Assembly: GCF_017876795.1 (NCBI RefSeq) | Contig: NZ_JAGIOR010000001.1 | Span: 653,501 to 717,500, forward strand | Length of the DNA stretch: 64,000 nucleotides | Source: Rhizobium leguminosarum | GTDB lineage: Bacteria; Pseudomonadota; Alphaproteobacteria; Rhizobiales; Rhizobiaceae | Reading direction: 5' to 3' | Shown here: one piece after another, positions 18,201 to 26,808 of the stretch | Layout of the letters: each line of letters begins with the position of its first letter | Numbering within the stretch: position 1 is the first letter of the stretch | Translations under genes and position numbers: made by a program | The notes under the pieces: generated by a model | What the model was told of the DNA's origin: nothing | The model's database searches: none | What the model saw: the letters and a program-made list of their open reading frames with translations, nothing else

Positions 18201-18618
18201 GCGCGGCGGGCATGGCGAACGCCGTGGCGGCCAGGGCCAGGAGCGCGGCCAGAACCAGGAACGCGGCGACCGCAATCGCCGGCCGGGCGGCGATGAAGGC
18301 GGCGAGGGCAATCGCGGCGGCGAGGGCCGCGACAATAATCGTCACAATCGCGGCAAGGACGGCGGCAATCGCGATGGCGGCCGGCCGCAGCAGGCCAGAG
18401 GCGACCGCAACAACCAGCCACGGGGCGACCAGCCGCGCGGCGACCGTCAGGACCGCAAGGATCGCGGCGAGCGAAATGACCGCAACGATCGCAACAACAA
18501 CCGCGGCGGTTCGCAGCCGTTGCGCTTCGAGGCCAAGCCGCCGCGCAAGGAGAAGCCGATCGATCCGGATTCACCTTTCGCCAAGCTCGCGGCTCTCAAG
18601 GAGCAGATGAAGAAGTAG
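15286..18618 (+). CDS. Suv3-like ATP-dependent RNA helicase with disordered C-terminal tail
   Basis: About 1110 residues. The N-terminal half is a Suv3-type superfamily 2 helicase: Walker A in LGPTNTGKTHYA (near residue 40), DEVQ Walker B variant near residue 123, then ATDAIGMGLNLDV and QVAGRAGRHVRDG (motifs V and VI). Suv3 enzymes unwind RNA for degradosome-like turnover. From about residue 845 the protein becomes acidic and Ala/Glu-rich, then (residues about 965-1085) basic, full of Arg, Gly, Asn and Asp, before a short conserved end, SPFAKLAALKEQMKK. The start is uncertain: ATG at 15286 or TTG at 15262. The S4-domain RNA-binding gene begins 2 bp after the stop, supporting an RNA role. Confidence 0.88.
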   Translation: MCSLASLRSRDFLGALASFAWTHDLTSQPIILSGRGVTAVLGPTNTGKTHYAIERMVAHGTGVIGLPLRLLAREVYTRVVEKVGAQNVALVTGEEKISPPNARFSVCTVEAMPRETKAAFVAIDEVQLAGDLERGHIFTDRILHLRGREETLLLGAATMRPILQQLLPGINIVERPRLSHLFYAGQKKIARLPQRSAIVAFPADEVYAIAELIRRQRGGAAVVLGALSPRTRNAQVALYQAGDVEYLVATDAIGMGLNLDVDHVAFAQDRKFDGYQFRNLNPGELGQVAGRAGRHVRDGTFGVTGQVSPLDEELVQRIEGHEFDNVKVLQWRTTEMDFSSIPSLRASFEAGPRVPGLTRALPAVDQQALEQLSRYPEIVALADRPARVEKLWEACALPDYRRITPAQHADLISTLFSDLVRYGTVNEQFLAEQVHRSDRTDGEIDTLSARIAQIRTWTYVSNRPGWLADPTHWQEKTREIEDRLSDALHERLTKRFVDRRTSVLMKRLRENAMLEAEISVNGDVFVEGHHVGQLSGFRFTPVTGTDGPDAKAVQAASQKALALEFEARAARIHAAGNSDLAIGSDGLIRWIGDPVARLSGSDHIMRPRVILLADEQLTGNARDHVAARIERFVNHHISTVLKPLDDLSRAEDLQGLAKGLAFQLVENLGVLFRRDVTEEVKSLDQEARASMRRYGVRFGAYHIFVPALLKPAPAELITLLWALKSDGLDKPGYGDLIPVLAAGRTSVVTDPSFERMFYKLAGFRFLGKRAVRIDILERLADIIRPLLQWKPGQNNRPEGAYDGRRFTTTTAMLSILGATLEDMEEILKGLGYRADAVKAEEASAYLATQDTVSAPAASTEAPADETAEKADHDDADGAAEEIAAEPSATEAASADVDTPVAEAVETPTPDEAVETSALDETSAPTEAASASEETVSAPEEAASASGEAGEPSEPKPVLLWRLGGRNDNQRQARGGHGERRGGQGQERGQNQERGDRNRRPGGDEGGEGNRGGEGRDNNRHNRGKDGGNRDGGRPQQARGDRNNQPRGDQPRGDRQDRKDRGERNDRNDRNNNRGGSQPLRFEAKPPRKEKPIDPDSPFAKLAALKEQMKK

Positions 18619-18620
18619 TC

Positions 18621-19025
18621 ATGAGCGAGGAGACACAGCCGACAAGCGGTTCGCGCCAGCGCATCGACAAGTGGCTGTTCTTCGCGCGCATGGTGAAGTC
18701 GCGGTCGTTGGCGCAGAGCCATGTCCAATCGGGTCATGTGCGCATCAACGGCGAGCGCTGCAATCATCCGAGCCAGATGGTCAAGCCGGGCGACCGTATC
18801 GCGCTGACGCTGGAGCGGCGCGATCTCGTTCTCCTCGTGCGTCTTGCCGGCGAGCGGCGAGGGCCCTACGAGGAGGCTCGCCTGCTTTACGAAGACCTGT
18901 CGCCGCCGACCGATGAGGCAAAACGTCTCACGCCCTACGAGCAGGCGATCCGGGCGACCGGCACCGGCCGTCCGACCAAAAAGGAAAGACGCGCAATCGA
19001 CAGGCTGATGTCGGACGAGGATTAG
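18621..19025 (+). CDS. S4-domain RNA-binding protein (HslR/Hsp15-like)
   Basis: 134 residues. The S4 RNA-binding fold is at the N-terminus (RIDKWLFFARMVKSRSLAQ, then VQSGHVRINGERCNHPSQMVKPGD, residues about 13-60), as in Hsp15, which binds stalled 50S subunits carrying peptidyl-tRNA. The C-terminus is charged and helical. It starts 2 bp after the helicase stop codon, so the two are almost certainly translated from one message. Hsp15 family membership is likely but not certain among S4 proteins. Confidence 0.88.
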   Translation: MSEETQPTSGSRQRIDKWLFFARMVKSRSLAQSHVQSGHVRINGERCNHPSQMVKPGDRIALTLERRDLVLLVRLAGERRGPYEEARLLYEDLSPPTDEAKRLTPYEQAIRATGTGRPTKKERRAIDRLMSDED

Positions 19026-19217
19026 AAAACTCTGTCTGCGGCGGCGGCTTTTGCAGATCGTTTGTCCTTGAAATCCGGCGTTAAAGCCGATACGTCACTG
19101 ACAACCTGCCGGAAGCGTGCTTGTCTCCCAAGCCTGCTCACGCTTTCCTCCGGCAAGGGGATAGGCGCGACGTTCCAGGTTGCCCGGCCCCATCTGCATG
19201 GAATCCTGGAGTTCTTC

Positions 19218-19556
19218 ATGACCTATGTCGTGACCGACAATTGCATCAAGTGCAAATACACCGATTGCGTGGAAGTCTGCCCTGTCGACTGCTTCTATGA
19301 GGGCGAGAATTTCCTCGTCATCCATCCTGACGAATGCATCGATTGCGGCGTCTGCGAACCTGAATGTCCCGCCGAGGCGATCAAGCCCGACACCGAGCCG
19401 GGCCTCGACAAATGGCTGAAGATCAATACCGAATATGCCACCATCTGGCCGAACATCACGGTCAAGAAAGACCCATTGCCTGAGGCCAAGGACATGGATG
19501 GCGAGACCGGAAAGTTCGAGAAATATTTCTCCGAGAAACCCGGTTCCGGCGATTGA
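19218..19556 (+). CDS. fdxA: Seven-iron ferredoxin FdxA
   Basis: 112 residues. Two clusters are encoded: a 3Fe-4S site with [17 protein letters not shown] (residues about 9-25) and a 4Fe-4S site with [12 protein letters not shown] (residues about 40-51), followed by the C-terminal helix region typical of Azotobacter-type 7Fe ferredoxins. It carries low-potential electrons in the cytosol; a dedicated partner is not visible nearby. ATG at 19218 follows CTGGAGTTCTTC; the frame is open 52 codons further upstream but that part is not ferredoxin-like. The gene stands alone between the S4 gene and carD. Confidence 0.94.
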   Translation: MTYVVTDNCIKCKYTDCVEVCPVDCFYEGENFLVIHPDECIDCGVCEPECPAEAIKPDTEPGLDKWLKINTEYATIWPNITVKKDPLPEAKDMDGETGKFEKYFSEKPGSGD

Positions 19557-19691
19557 GACGGCGGCCATATTCGGTCGCCGGATTCGGGCGGCCGCGGGGC
19601 GAAACGTTTTAAAAGCTGCGCGAGGCATATGGGTGACATGTGTTGCCCGCATGACTCAAGCGAAGCAAATTATTGATTTCCTCATATTTTT

Positions 19692-19898
19692 ATGATAGGT
19701 TTCGGCTACTGTTCCATTTGTGGCATGACGCATGCCCAAAACCATCACGAAAGCAAAACCAATCCGCACGCGGTTTCCGTGACATATCAACGCTTTGAGC
19801 GCCGGGTCCCAAGATCGTGCGCGAGAAGTTCTTTGCTTTTGCCCGATGGGACCAGAGTGAAGTCACCCGACGGATACTACCGTCTCACCCGGGCCTGA
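19692..19898 (+). CDS. Hypothetical short protein with a CxxC motif (doubtful)
   Basis: A 68-codon frame in the otherwise gene-free 394-bp gap between fdxA and carD. It begins MIGFGYCSICGMTHAQNHH, whose CxxC and clustered histidines could bind a metal. There is no convincing ribosome-binding site, and the upstream 60 bp are AT-rich and look more like a promoter. A GGCATG-ACG-CATGCC palindrome lies within the frame (about 19721-19735). It may be non-coding leader of carD. Confidence 0.3.
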   Translation: MIGFGYCSICGMTHAQNHHESKTNPHAVSVTYQRFERRVPRSCARSSLLLPDGTRVKSPDGYYRLTRA

Positions 19899-19950
19899 CT
19901 GACCCGACTCCGGCCGCCGCCGGAAGCGTAACAGGGAGTTTTTGAATAGA

Positions 19951-20523
19951 ATGACGACTCAGCAGAAAAAGCCTTCCACCGCACGCCATGGCTTCAAGAC
20001 CGGTGAATCGATCGTCTACCCCGCTCACGGCGTCGGTACCATCACCGCTATCGAAGAGCAAGAAGTTGCCGGCATGAAGCTCGAACTTTTCGTTATCGAT
20101 TTCGAAAAGGACAAGATGCGGCTGAAGGTTCCGGTCGCCAAGGCGATGAGCATCGGCATGCGCAAGCTTTCGGAAACGGATTTCGTCGAGCGTGCATTGA
20201 AGGTCGTGCAGGGCAAGGCGCGCGTCAAGCGCACCATGTGGTCCCGCCGCGCCCAGGAATATGATGCCAAGATCAATTCCGGCGACCTGATTTCCATCGC
20301 TGAAGTCGTGCGCGATCTCTATCGTGCCGAAAACCAGCCCGAACAGTCCTATTCCGAGCGGCAGCTTTATGAGGCTGCGCTCGACCGCATGGCGCGCGAA
20401 ATCGCCGCCGTCAACAAGATGTCGGAAACCGAAGCTGTCCGCCTCGTCGAGACCAATCTTAACAAGGGTCCGAAGCGCGGCAAGGCGATCGAAGAAGACG
20501 ACTCGCAGGACGAAGCCGCATAA
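19951..20523 (+). CDS. CarD/CdnL-family transcriptional regulator
   Basis: 190 residues. The N-terminal RNA-polymerase-interacting domain is clear (FKTGESIVYPAHGVGTITAI, residues about 13-32, shared with the TRCF RID domain) and is followed by the helical DNA-binding part (WSRRAQEYDAKINSGDLISIAEVVRDLYR). CdnL proteins bind the RNA polymerase beta subunit and stabilise open complexes at rRNA and growth genes. ATG at 19951 has AGGGAG upstream; a TTG nine bases earlier is less likely. A strong terminator follows. Confidence 0.92.
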   Translation: MTTQQKKPSTARHGFKTGESIVYPAHGVGTITAIEEQEVAGMKLELFVIDFEKDKMRLKVPVAKAMSIGMRKLSETDFVERALKVVQGKARVKRTMWSRRAQEYDAKINSGDLISIAEVVRDLYRAENQPEQSYSERQLYEAALDRMAREIAAVNKMSETEAVRLVETNLNKGPKRGKAIEEDDSQDEAA

Positions 20524-20545
20524 GCCGACCCTGATTTTCCCCTAT

Positions 20546-20576
20546 CAAAAAACCCGGCTCGCGCCGGGTTTTTTAT
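20546..20576 (+). terminator. Intrinsic terminator after the carD-type gene
   Basis: A-run, stem ACCCGGC/GCCGGGT with a TCGC loop, then six T residues, 23 bp after the stop codon. It immediately precedes the EcfG-type promoter of rpoH2. Confidence 0.9.
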
Positions 20577-20577
20577 T

Positions 20578-20603
20578 GGAACTTTTTCCCGACTGCCGCG
20601 TTT
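20578..20603 (+). promoter_or_regulatory. EcfG (RpoE2-type) general-stress promoter for rpoH2
   Basis: GGAAC at 20578-20582 and CGTT at 20599-20602 are separated by exactly 16 bp, an exact match to the consensus GGAAC-N16/17-CGTT of alphaproteobacterial general-stress sigma factors. rpoH2 is a known target of these factors in rhizobia. The start of rpoH2 is about 295 bp downstream, implying a long leader. Confidence 0.65.
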
Positions 20604-20898
20604 AACACACGTAATTGCGGACTGCTCGTGGGCAATGGGCCGGCGGGCGAACTGCTATTCCGTCAATGTTCGATGAGGAGCGGATCATGCCTTTTCAATC
20701 TTGCCCATCCGGCAACATGAAGAAACAGGTCCAGCCCAGCCGTCTTAACGGCACATGATGAGAAATAGGGCCTCCCCCTGAAAAGTCCAGGGGCGAGGCC
20801 TTCATGCATTCAGAACCCCATTCAGTCCGGACAGCGATGTTCCGGAAGGTGCGTTTTATTGTTCATTTAGGGCGAGACGCCTGTTTCAGGAGATCGAA
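20604..20898 (+). other. Long 5' leader of rpoH2 with hairpin and 23-codon ORF
   Basis: This stretch lies between the stress promoter and rpoH2. It contains a 23-codon frame (20687-20758, MPFQSCPSGNMKKQVQPSRL then NGT) with a strong ribosome site GATGAGGAG, and a near-perfect hairpin at 20769-20800 (GGCCTCCCCCTG against CAGGGGCGAGGCC), not followed by a T-run. It may regulate rpoH2 translation or encode a small transcript; both are inferences. Confidence 0.4.
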
Positions 20899-21762
<864 letters not shown>

Positions 21763-21767
21763 ACCTG

Positions 21768-21872
21768 AAGCGTGTCGCGATCTTTCAGATTCGCTTGTCA
21801 CGCTTTAGGTCTTTGTTTTTGTGCATGTCGTTATCCGGGAAACGCCGCACACTTCCCGGCGACATGCATTAA
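21768..21872. repeat. RIME-like intergenic mosaic repeat, copy B
   Basis: Same two-palindrome layout as 2616-2724: AAGCGTGTCGCGATC arms, T-rich linker, then GCATGTCG...CGACATGC. It begins 6 bp after the rpoH2 stop codon. Confidence 0.8.
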
Positions 21873-21898
21873 ATCATTCCCTTCAGCAGCACAGACTG

Positions 21899-21925
21899 GC
21901 CCGGCGCAAGCCGGGCTATTTTTTT
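21899..21925 (+). terminator. Intrinsic terminator downstream of rpoH2
   Basis: Stem GCCCGGC/GCCGGGC with a GCAA loop, then a T-run that touches the 3' end of the convergent M48 peptidase gene. Confidence 0.8.
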
Positions 21926-23468
21926 ACTCGGCGATGATCTTGACGCGATCGCCTGGTGAAATGGCTGCACCCGTGGGCAGGGCATTGATGAGTTTGAAGA
22001 GATCGAGCTTGCGGTCGGTGCCCATCATGCGGGCGGCGAGCGTCGAGATGTTTTCACCCGGACGGACCGTGACGACGCGGATGCGCAGCGGCTTGAGCGA
22101 GGCTGCCTCTGCCGGCGTCATGCGCCGGAAACTCGCGCGCAGGACATTGGCCGTTGGCTCAAGGGCGTCGCTGCCTTTCGGCACGGCGGTCAGGAAACGG
22201 AAGATCTGCGAATTGTTGCGGATCACGGTGACATCGAAATCCCAGCGGTCGGCGCTTGCCCGCGCTGTGGCTGCTTCCATTCCATTGATGGTGCCCGGCT
22301 GGATGGTCGACGGGTCGAGGCCGGTCACCCAGCCGCTGGAGATATAGTTGGTAAGGCTCTGGGTCTGATTGTCGGCGACGCCGTCGAAGCGGACGGCGAT
22401 GTCGTTCGGGCCGGTGGCCATCACGGCTTCGACCTTGTTGTCGATGTGGAAGTCCGGCGGCACGTCGAAGCGGATGCCGAGGCCGCCATGCAGGAAAGTC
22501 TGGCCGCGCACATAGCCTTCCTCAGGGCTGTCGCCATAGAGCAGGCCGTCTATGCCGTCGAGATAATAGTCGCGGCCCTTGTCCCCGACCGAGCCTTCCT
22601 GGCCGAAGGCCCGCGCGTGGGTGCGGGCAAGCTCGATGCGCTGCGCCGAATTCGGATGGCTCGACAGGAAGTCCAGGCTCTGGTCGGCTTCGGGATCGAC
22701 AGACATGAAGCGACTGTAAGCCGCCATGGAATCGAGGAAACGGGCAGCGGAATAGGGGTCGTAGCCTGCTTCGCCAAGCATGCGCACGCCGATGACATCG
22801 GCCTGCAGTTCCTGCTGGCGTGAGAAGGCGGCGAGCCGCAGCTTGCCGCGGGCCAACGCCTGCTTACCGGCGATATCGCTGGAAAGGACCTCGGCGACAA
22901 CGCGGCTGGCGATGACCTCAGCCTCCTCGCGCTTCTGCCGCTCGATGCCGTGGTTCGCCGTCACATGGCCCATCTCGTGCGACAGCACGGCGGCGACCTC
23001 CGAGGCGTCGTTGGCAAGGGCGAGCAGGCCGCGGGTGACGTAGAGATAACCGCCCGGCAGCGCAAACGCGTTGATCGCCGGAGAATTCAGGATGGTGATG
23101 CGGTAGGACTGGCTCGGATTTTCCGACACCGCCGTCAGCGCGCCGGCGATGCGGGCGACGAGGCGCTCGGTCTTGGCGTCCTTGTATTCGCCGCCGTAGC
23201 TTGCGACGATGCGCGGATGTTCACGGGCGCCCATCGCCGCACGCGGGTCGTTCTTCTGCACCTCGTCGACGATCTGCGGATTGGAAGAAGGCGAGACGCT
23301 CGGCTGATAGGATTGGTCGATCAGCGTTTGACAGCCATTCAGCGCGATTGCGACGGCCGAAAGCAGCATCAGGCGACGCGCGAAGCGCCGCGGCGCGGAG
23401 ATGGCATCACTGGAAAGCGCGGGCGATTTCCACGTCGTCAAGCTGTCCAGTCTGGTTCTCCGCATCAT
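21924..23468 (-). CDS. M48-family lipoprotein metalloprotease with C-terminal LysM-like domain
   Basis: 514 residues. After a basic leader comes a lipoprotein signal (RLMLLSAVAIALNGCQT, lipobox LNGC). The zinc site SHEMGHVTANHG (HEMGH) and downstream QQELQADVIGVRMLGEAG supply the M48 ligands. The C-terminus (VRPGENISTLAARMMGTDRK, then SPGDRVKII) is LysM-like and probably binds peptidoglycan. The design recalls periplasmic proteases such as BepA or LoiP that degrade misfolded outer-membrane proteins. Two adjacent ATGs (23463-23468) are possible starts; the open frame continues 34 codons upstream. Confidence 0.9.
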   Translation of the reverse strand: MMRRTRLDSLTTWKSPALSSDAISAPRRFARRLMLLSAVAIALNGCQTLIDQSYQPSVSPSSNPQIVDEVQKNDPRAAMGAREHPRIVASYGGEYKDAKTERLVARIAGALTAVSENPSQSYRITILNSPAINAFALPGGYLYVTRGLLALANDASEVAAVLSHEMGHVTANHGIERQKREEAEVIASRVVAEVLSSDIAGKQALARGKLRLAAFSRQQELQADVIGVRMLGEAGYDPYSAARFLDSMAAYSRFMSVDPEADQSLDFLSSHPNSAQRIELARTHARAFGQEGSVGDKGRDYYLDGIDGLLYGDSPEEGYVRGQTFLHGGLGIRFDVPPDFHIDNKVEAVMATGPNDIAVRFDGVADNQTQSLTNYISSGWVTGLDPSTIQPGTINGMEAATARASADRWDFDVTVIRNNSQIFRFLTAVPKGSDALEPTANVLRASFRRMTPAEAASLKPLRIRVVTVRPGENISTLAARMMGTDRKLDLFKLINALPTGAAISPGDRVKIIAE

Positions 23469-23855
23469 GTCGTTGTCTTGCCGGTTTGCCGCAGATTGGC
23501 ACCGACCGTGGCAAGGGGAATTCAACAGGTGCGCACCCCTGATCTCGCGCTGCACAATCGGCCGATACAAGTCCTTGCTGTAGCTGATTTACGCATCGGT
23601 TGCATAGCGAGACTCTGTTTAAATGTGGCGCCGTTGCATTTTAGCAAGCCTCGGGCGCGAGGCATTCCCTTCGCTCGGATGAAATTATGGCGAAAGTTCC
23701 GTCACAACCCGGAGATTCGTCGCCGGTGCAGAAAAAGAACGGGCCGATTGAAGTTACCGACCCCATAACGACAGCGATGCGAGAAAATTGCAACCGGCGA
23801 TAATGTCCCGCGGAAGGAACGCCTCCTGATGACGTATTCTGCGGGTCTGATTCGG
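23469..23855. other. 387-bp gap with no convincing gene
   Basis: Between the M48 peptidase and DHA2 exporter genes I see no terminator, RNA or convincing gene. A 38-codon frame (23687-23803, starting MAKVPSQPGDSSPVQKKNG) exists, but it lacks a clear ribosome-binding site. The stretch presumably holds the promoter of the peptidase gene. Confidence 0.4.
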
Positions 23856-25385
23856 TTACTCCGCCGCATTCGCTTGCGGCATCTTCGCCTCACCGGCGCG
23901 GGGCAGCTGCACAGGCTTCAGCATGATGGCGGCCACAAGGCCGATCAGCGCAATCGTGCAGGAGGTCATGAACAGCGGCGAGAAGGCGGCGGCATAGATA
24001 TCGGCGACAGCCTGCCGGCTTGCTTCGGGAAGGGAGGCCATCATCTTCGGGGTCAGCTGCTCGATATCGGTAACACCGGGAATGGAGACGCCGACCTTGT
24101 CGAGCTGAGAGGCGATGATGGCGCCATAGATGGAAATGGCGATCGATGCACCTCCCATGCGCGACAGCGTCACCGAGCCGGTGGCGGCGCCGACATCGCG
24201 GGTCGGCGCTGCATTCTGTACGCCGATGATGGGAACCTGCTGGGCAAGGCCGATGCCGATGCCATGCAGCATCATGATCGCCCCGATCAAGGCGATCGGC
24301 GTTCCCGCGTGGATCTGCGACATCAGCGCAAAGGCGATGGCGCTGCAGGTGAGGCTTGCGATGGCAAAGGGCTTGTAACGCCCAGTCTTCGAGATGATGC
24401 GGCCTGCGGACAGCGATCCGCAGACGAGGCCGCCCGTCAGAAGGATGAAGAGCGCGCCGGCGGCAGAGGGCGAAAGGCCGGTGGTGGTCTGCAGGAAGAG
24501 GGCGAGATAGTTGACCATGCCGATGGCGATTGCGCCGCCCATGATCGACATCACCAGGAGCAGGCTGAAGGTCGAATTGCGAAAGAGCTGTAGGGGAACG
24601 ATCGGTTCCGGCGCGCGGCGTTCGACGAGCACCCAAGCGACGGCGCAAACGATACCGAAGGCGATGATGACGATGCTCTGTGGCGAGACCAATGCGCCGA
24701 AGAGTTCGCTGCTGTCGGTGGCAAGCACGATGCTGGTCGTCGTCAGGGCGAGAAGCAGCGCACCGGCATAATCGATCTTAGGCCGGCGATGCGGTTTGCG
24801 ATAGGGCAGCATCACGGCAAGGCCGGCAAGTGCGATTAGGCCGATCGGCACGTTGACGAGGAAAATCGAGCGCCAGCCGAAAAGGTCGCTCATCGTGCCG
24901 CCTAGCACCGGCCCGATCGCACCTGACGCCATCAACACCAGGCTGGAATAGCTTTGGTAGCGGGCTCGCTCGCGCGGCTCGAACAGATCGGCATTGACGG
25001 CGAAGATCGACACCATGATGCCGCCACCGCCGAGACCCTGCAGCACGCGGGCGGCGATCAGCGTGTTCATGGAGACCGCAAGGCCGCAGACCGCCGAGCC
25101 GACGGTGAAGATCGTGATCGCCGTCATCATCACGTATTTGCGCCCGAAGAGATCGCCAAGCTTGCCATAAACCGGCATGACGGCGCTCAGCGACAGCAGA
25201 TAGGCCGAGCCGATCCAGCCGAAGCGCTCGAGATGGCCGAACTCGCCGACGATCGTCGGCAGCGCCGTGGAAACGATCTGATTGTCCAGCGTCGCCATGA
25301 ACATGGCCGTCATCAGGAAGAAGAAGAGGATGAGCCGGCGACGAGGATCGGTCACGAGCGGCGCAGGCGCGAGTTGCATGTCCAT
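23856..25385 (-). CDS. DHA2-family (EmrB/QacA-type) MFS drug exporter
   Basis: 509 residues with about 14 membrane segments. MFMATLDNQIVSTALPTIVGEF (motif D1 of the 14-TMS family) and GKLGDLFGRKYVMMTAI (motif A) are near the N-terminus, and RVLQGLGGGGIMVSIFAV follows. Such proteins expel lipophilic drugs by proton antiport. The frame is open upstream to 25448, but that start would lie inside the MarR operator, so I use the ATG ending at 25385. It diverges from a MarR regulator, the classic exporter-repressor pair. Confidence 0.92.
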   Translation of the reverse strand: MDMQLAPAPLVTDPRRRLILFFFLMTAMFMATLDNQIVSTALPTIVGEFGHLERFGWIGSAYLLSLSAVMPVYGKLGDLFGRKYVMMTAITIFTVGSAVCGLAVSMNTLIAARVLQGLGGGGIMVSIFAVNADLFEPRERARYQSYSSLVLMASGAIGPVLGGTMSDLFGWRSIFLVNVPIGLIALAGLAVMLPYRKPHRRPKIDYAGALLLALTTTSIVLATDSSELFGALVSPQSIVIIAFGIVCAVAWVLVERRAPEPIVPLQLFRNSTFSLLLVMSIMGGAIAIGMVNYLALFLQTTTGLSPSAAGALFILLTGGLVCGSLSAGRIISKTGRYKPFAIASLTCSAIAFALMSQIHAGTPIALIGAIMMLHGIGIGLAQQVPIIGVQNAAPTRDVGAATGSVTLSRMGGASIAISIYGAIIASQLDKVGVSIPGVTDIEQLTPKMMASLPEASRQAVADIYAAAFSPLFMTSCTIALIGLVAAIMLKPVQLPRAGEAKMPQANAAE

Positions 25386-25416
25386 GGGAGCATCATTCCG
25401 GGTTGGGCAGGTTTTT

Positions 25417-25450
25417 ATGTGCCAACAGCATATATTTGTCAATGGCACAT
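25417..25450. promoter_or_regulatory. Candidate MarR operator between exporter and regulator
   Basis: A perfect inverted repeat ATGTGCCA/TGGCACAT (25417-25424 and 25443-25450) encloses an AT-rich spacer in the 116-bp divergent gap. Its symmetry and position fit a MarR-family binding site controlling both genes. Confidence 0.55.
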
Positions 25451-25501
25451 TTATGACATCGGCATATTCAAATTCTGCAGCGGCTCTGCTATGGTCTCGT
25501 C

Positions 25502-26026
25502 ATGAACGAAGTGCTGACCAAGACCATTTCCACCGAGCCAGAGCCGGCTGAGGAAAACGTGCCCCGCATCGGCCGGAGCATGGGGCGTATGCGGTTGATG
25601 ACCGGGCGGCGATTGATCGGCCGGCTGGCGATCCAGAGTGCCGCACCGGGTCTTGAACTTTCGCATCTCGACGTGCTCGATGCTGTGCGGAGGGCGCAGC
25701 CTGCCGGCGAGGTCACCGTCGGTATGATCGCGGAGATGCTGCGCATCGATCCGTCACGGGCCAGCCGGGTGGTGGCCGACATGGTCGGCCGCAACGTGCT
25801 GCGTCGCGAGGCTTCGCAGGCCGATGCGCGACGGATTGTCGTTGTCATGACCGAGGTCGGCCAAGATCTGCTTGCCGAGATCGTTGCGCAGAATTTGGCG
25901 ATCATCTCTGAGATCGTCTCCGACTGGCCTGAGGAGGATGTCGATCGTTTCGCAATGCTCTTCGAGCGTTTCATCGGCGGTTACGAGGCGGTCTTCCAGT
26001 CGCGCGACAAGGATACGCCGGGCTAG
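25502..26026 (+). CDS. MarR-family transcriptional regulator
   Basis: 174 residues with a winged helix-turn-helix (VTVGMIAEMLRIDPSRASRVVADMVG, residues about 72-97, and the wing REASQADARRIVVVMTEVG). Its divergence from the DHA2 exporter and the inverted repeat between them suggest that it represses the pump until a toxic ligand binds. The stop codon TAG is the first part of a palindromic repeat (26024-26076). Confidence 0.9.
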   Translation: MNEVLTKTISTEPEPAEENVPRIGRSMGRMRLMTGRRLIGRLAIQSAAPGLELSHLDVLDAVRRAQPAGEVTVGMIAEMLRIDPSRASRVVADMVGRNVLRREASQADARRIVVVMTEVGQDLLAEIVAQNLAIISEIVSDWPEEDVDRFAMLFERFIGGYEAVFQSRDKDTPG

Positions 26027-26076
26027 AGCATGATGCCGAAAAGTGTGTGCGGTTTTCGGGCGACATCCTGTTCTAG
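26024..26076. repeat. Palindromic intergenic repeat (same unit as 13751-13802)
   Basis: TAGAGCATGATGCCGAAAAG on the left and GGTTTTCGGGCGACATC with CTGTTCTAG on the right form an imperfect hairpin of about 50 bp. The unit is almost identical to the one after phbB and, as there, contributes the stop codon of the preceding gene. Confidence 0.75.
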
Positions 26077-26154
26077 CGGCGCTCGAAGGCAAATGGCGCC
26101 GATCCGCCGGTGCCCCTTCCCCTCGACCCCCGGTTTGCGCTAAGGGCAATGCCC

Positions 26155-26805
26155 ATGAGCCCATCCACCTTCACCATTCTCCTCGGCGGCGAACTCAGCC
26201 TGACGGAGCGCCTGCGCCAGGCCATCGGCGGCAGTCGTTCCATCGCGGCCGATGGCGGCATGCGGCATGCGGTGGCACTCGGCATCGAGCCGGAGCTCTG
26301 GGTCGGCGATTTCGATTCGACGCCTGATGATCTCGAGGGTGCCTTTCCCCATGTGCCGAAACAGCCCTATCCCGCGGCAAAGGCGGCGACGGACGGCGAA
26401 ATCGCCGTGTCGGAAGCGATCGCGCGGGGTGCGCGGCGGCTGATTCTCGCCGGTGCGCTTGGCGGCGAACGCTCGGACCACGCGCTTCAGCATCTGCTGT
26501 CGGCCGTCAGTCTGGCGGAGGAGGGTTTCGACGTGTTCCTGACCTCGGGCAAGGAAGAGGCAGTGCCGCTGCTGGCCGGGACGATCGAACTGGATCTTCC
26601 CAAGGGCAGCCTGTTTTCCGTGCTCGGGTTCAGCGAGCTGACCGGGCTTTCCATCGAGAATGCGCGTTATCCGCTGGCCGATTTCCATCTGCCTTTCGGC
26701 TCGTCGCGCACCATTTCCAATGTTGCGGAAAGCAAGGTTCGCTTTTCGCTCCGAAGCGGCCGGGCGATCGTGCTCGCCAGGCCCTATGATCTTTCCGGAG
26801 TCTGA
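26155..26805 (+). CDS. thiN: Thiamine pyrophosphokinase
   Basis: 216 residues. ThiN transfers pyrophosphate from ATP to thiamine to give thiamine diphosphate. IAADGGMRHAV (near residue 30) and LWVGDFDSTPDD (near residue 47) are the Mg-ATP-binding signatures; ATDGEIAVSEAI and GGERSDHALQHL follow, as in the family, and GSSRTISNVAESKVRFSL near the C-terminus holds thiamine. ATG at 26155 follows an adjacent in-frame ATG at 26149. The ABC-F gene begins 3 bp after the stop codon. Confidence 0.92.
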   Translation: MSPSTFTILLGGELSLTERLRQAIGGSRSIAADGGMRHAVALGIEPELWVGDFDSTPDDLEGAFPHVPKQPYPAAKAATDGEIAVSEAIARGARRLILAGALGGERSDHALQHLLSAVSLAEEGFDVFLTSGKEEAVPLLAGTIELDLPKGSLFSVLGFSELTGLSIENARYPLADFHLPFGSSRTISNVAESKVRFSLRSGRAIVLARPYDLSGV

Positions 26806-26808
26806 TTT

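Noticed and set aside
23687..23803. 38-codon ORF between the M48 and DHA2 genes
   Set aside because: No convincing ribosome-binding site and no recognisable features; kept only as a note in the gap description.
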